Part shown: one piece after another, positions 17,501 through 18,196 of the stretch | How the letters are laid out: the number at the start of each line of letters is the position of its first letter | Position numbering within the stretch: the stretch's first letter is position 1 | Assembly (NCBI GenBank): GCA_001969505.1 | Contig: LSSK01000171.1 | Span: 1-18,196 of the forward strand | DNA length: 18,196 bases | Reading direction: 5' to 3' | Source of the DNA: Zancudomyces culisetae | Taxonomy: Eukaryota > Kickxellomycota > Harpellomycetes > Harpellales > Legeriomycetaceae | Made by a program: the position numbers and the translations under genes | The notes under the pieces: model-generated | Databases searched by the model: none | What the model was told of the DNA's origin: nothing | What the model saw: only the letters and a program-made list of their open reading frames with translations

Positions 17501-18196
17501 TGTGAATGAAGAATATCTGGAAGCTACAGATACCGATTCTGGATTTCTTGGAAAAGGATTTGCTGAATTTTCTGATTCATGGAAGATTTCCATAAATAAA
17601 ATGACACCAAAAATATATTATGTTCATGCAAAACTCTATGGTGTTCTTGATCCAAAATACTTTGTAGAAATGGATAGATACAGAGAAATAAAAGTAAAGA
17701 CAAGGTCAGGTAGTAAGAGGACAAGCCAACGTATAAATGAACTAAACTGGAAGTTGCCAAACTATTACGATCTGTTGTTGAGCTTTGGAGCGATAGAACT
17801 TGATACAAGCATTAGTTGGAGACTTACCACCGTTTCGGATTGGTATAGTGAGGAACCGTTGATATACTTGAATGATTATGGAGCCAACGCGAAGGCGATT
17901 GTGGTACAAGTTTCTCATAACTCGAGCGCAAATATAAATATATCTGTTGATTCTGCTCAAATCTTTGGGGTATCGAAAGTGGGGAGTGTTGTAGGTGTTT
18001 CACCAAAGAAAACGCTGCTTTTTGAGTCAAGCCATGATACTTTTTCGGAGATTCAGAAGGTTTCTGATACCTCATGTTTTTCACAGCTTCCAATAAAGAA
18101 AGGCTCACAAGTGGCCATCTTTATGAAAATGGGAAAGGTATTAAAGGCGCTGGACAGTGCTGGTTATTGTGAACTTGTTGTAAATGTTACTATTAA
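14572..18196 (+). CDS. Kinesin-3 (Unc104/KIF1)-like protein with degenerate motor, 3' truncated by window
   Basis: Exons 14572-14620, 14773-15464 and 15705 to the window end; introns have GTAAGT/ATAG and GTAGGT/ATAG. At least 1077 residues. The motor plan is clear: MDSQVSIAIL (beta-1), SFENIF, YNDFVRPLVRDSLKGFDVNIVVYG, ITKGKVYDMLGDYHSY, VGYYVEKLNKVHLKSS, a C-terminal DFATSFKRYKL and a neck-like helix near 393-410. The nucleotide-binding motifs are not canonical: P-loop G113-D-K-S-I-G-R-R, SRESS (255-259) for SSRSH, DIERSA (287-292) for DLAGSE, and no R-x-R-P after beta-1. The second half matches KIF1/Unc104: IKVEDRKHNSVYLLSV (from about 592) then LQKLRLMK, and YYDLLLSFGAIELD (about 934) into a DUF3694-like region. 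An Asp/Ser-rich linker lies near 780. There is no FHA domain between neck and KIF1 region. The family normally ends in a lipid-binding PH domain; that part is outside the window. Likely role: a membrane-cargo adaptor or regulator, not an active motor. Confidence 0.82.
15557..15578. repeat. (GT)n microsatellite in kinesin-like intron 2
   Basis: A GT dinucleotide run interrupted by one A lies in the middle of the 240-nt second intron. Confidence 0.9.

Noticed and set aside
15596-17960. Several minus-strand ORFs of 60-145 aa
   Set aside because: All lie antisense to the long open exon of the kinesin-like gene, which has clear family similarity.
14572-18196. Kinesin-like gene as a decayed pseudogene
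   Set aside because: The splice sites are good and 830 codons of the last exon are open, with family-conserved segments far downstream of the altered motor motifs.
1-18196. tRNA, rRNA or CRISPR features
   Set aside because: No cloverleaf with a plausible T-arm and anticodon arm, no rRNA-like conserved block and no regularly spaced repeat array was seen on either strand by eye.

Overview
The window looks like a fungal nuclear genome fragment: AT-rich, gene-poor (five firm genes in 18.2 kb), with short GT..TAG introns and many simple repeats. The genes are typical eukaryotic ones: a spliceosomal SF3a60/Prp9 protein, a mitochondrial-type ribosomal protein L1 with ten exons, two secreted copper monooxygenases (LPMOs) of fungal AA11-like type, and a kinesin-3 relative. 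The mix of base composition, introns and AA11-like enzymes would suit an early-diverging filamentous fungus (Kickxellomycotina or relatives), but that placement is inference only.

Layout. 60-1957 (+): SF3A3/Prp9 orthologue, one intron. 1958-4500: long intergenic stretch with a G-rich tract and a hairpin. 4513-4898 (+): possible small transcription unit (TATA box, 34-codon ORF, poly(A) signals), weakly supported. 5167-6012 (-) and 8660-9463 (-): two intronless LPMO paralogues in direct orientation. They differ at 9 of their first 228 residues, then have unrelated tails that both reach a Cys-x-Cys-x-Cys motif. The 2.6 kb between them holds at least eight different tandem-repeat arrays and the relic of another minus-strand gene (about 8007-8517). 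9466-11357: mostly empty, with an 11-bp inverted repeat. 11358-12991 (+): MRPL1, rebuilt here as ten exons giving 247 aa, including an 11-nt microexon. 12992-14571: intergenic, with a polypurine tract before the last gene. 14572-18196 (+, runs off the window): a kinesin-3 (Unc104/KIF1)-like protein.

The most unusual object is the last gene. Its N-terminus keeps the kinesin motor fold pattern and its C-terminal half aligns with KIF1-specific regions, but all four nucleotide-binding motifs are altered, the microtubule-binding segment is not recognisable and there is no room for the FHA domain. The 830-codon last exon is fully open, so this looks like a maintained pseudo-motor, not a decayed gene. 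The second point of interest is the LPMO pair: a nearly identical catalytic domain joined to two different tails.

The genes have no evident joint pathway. SF3A3, MRPL1 and the kinesin are housekeeping or trafficking genes; the LPMO pair is the accessory part of the window, probably acting outside the cell on chitin or a similar polysaccharide.
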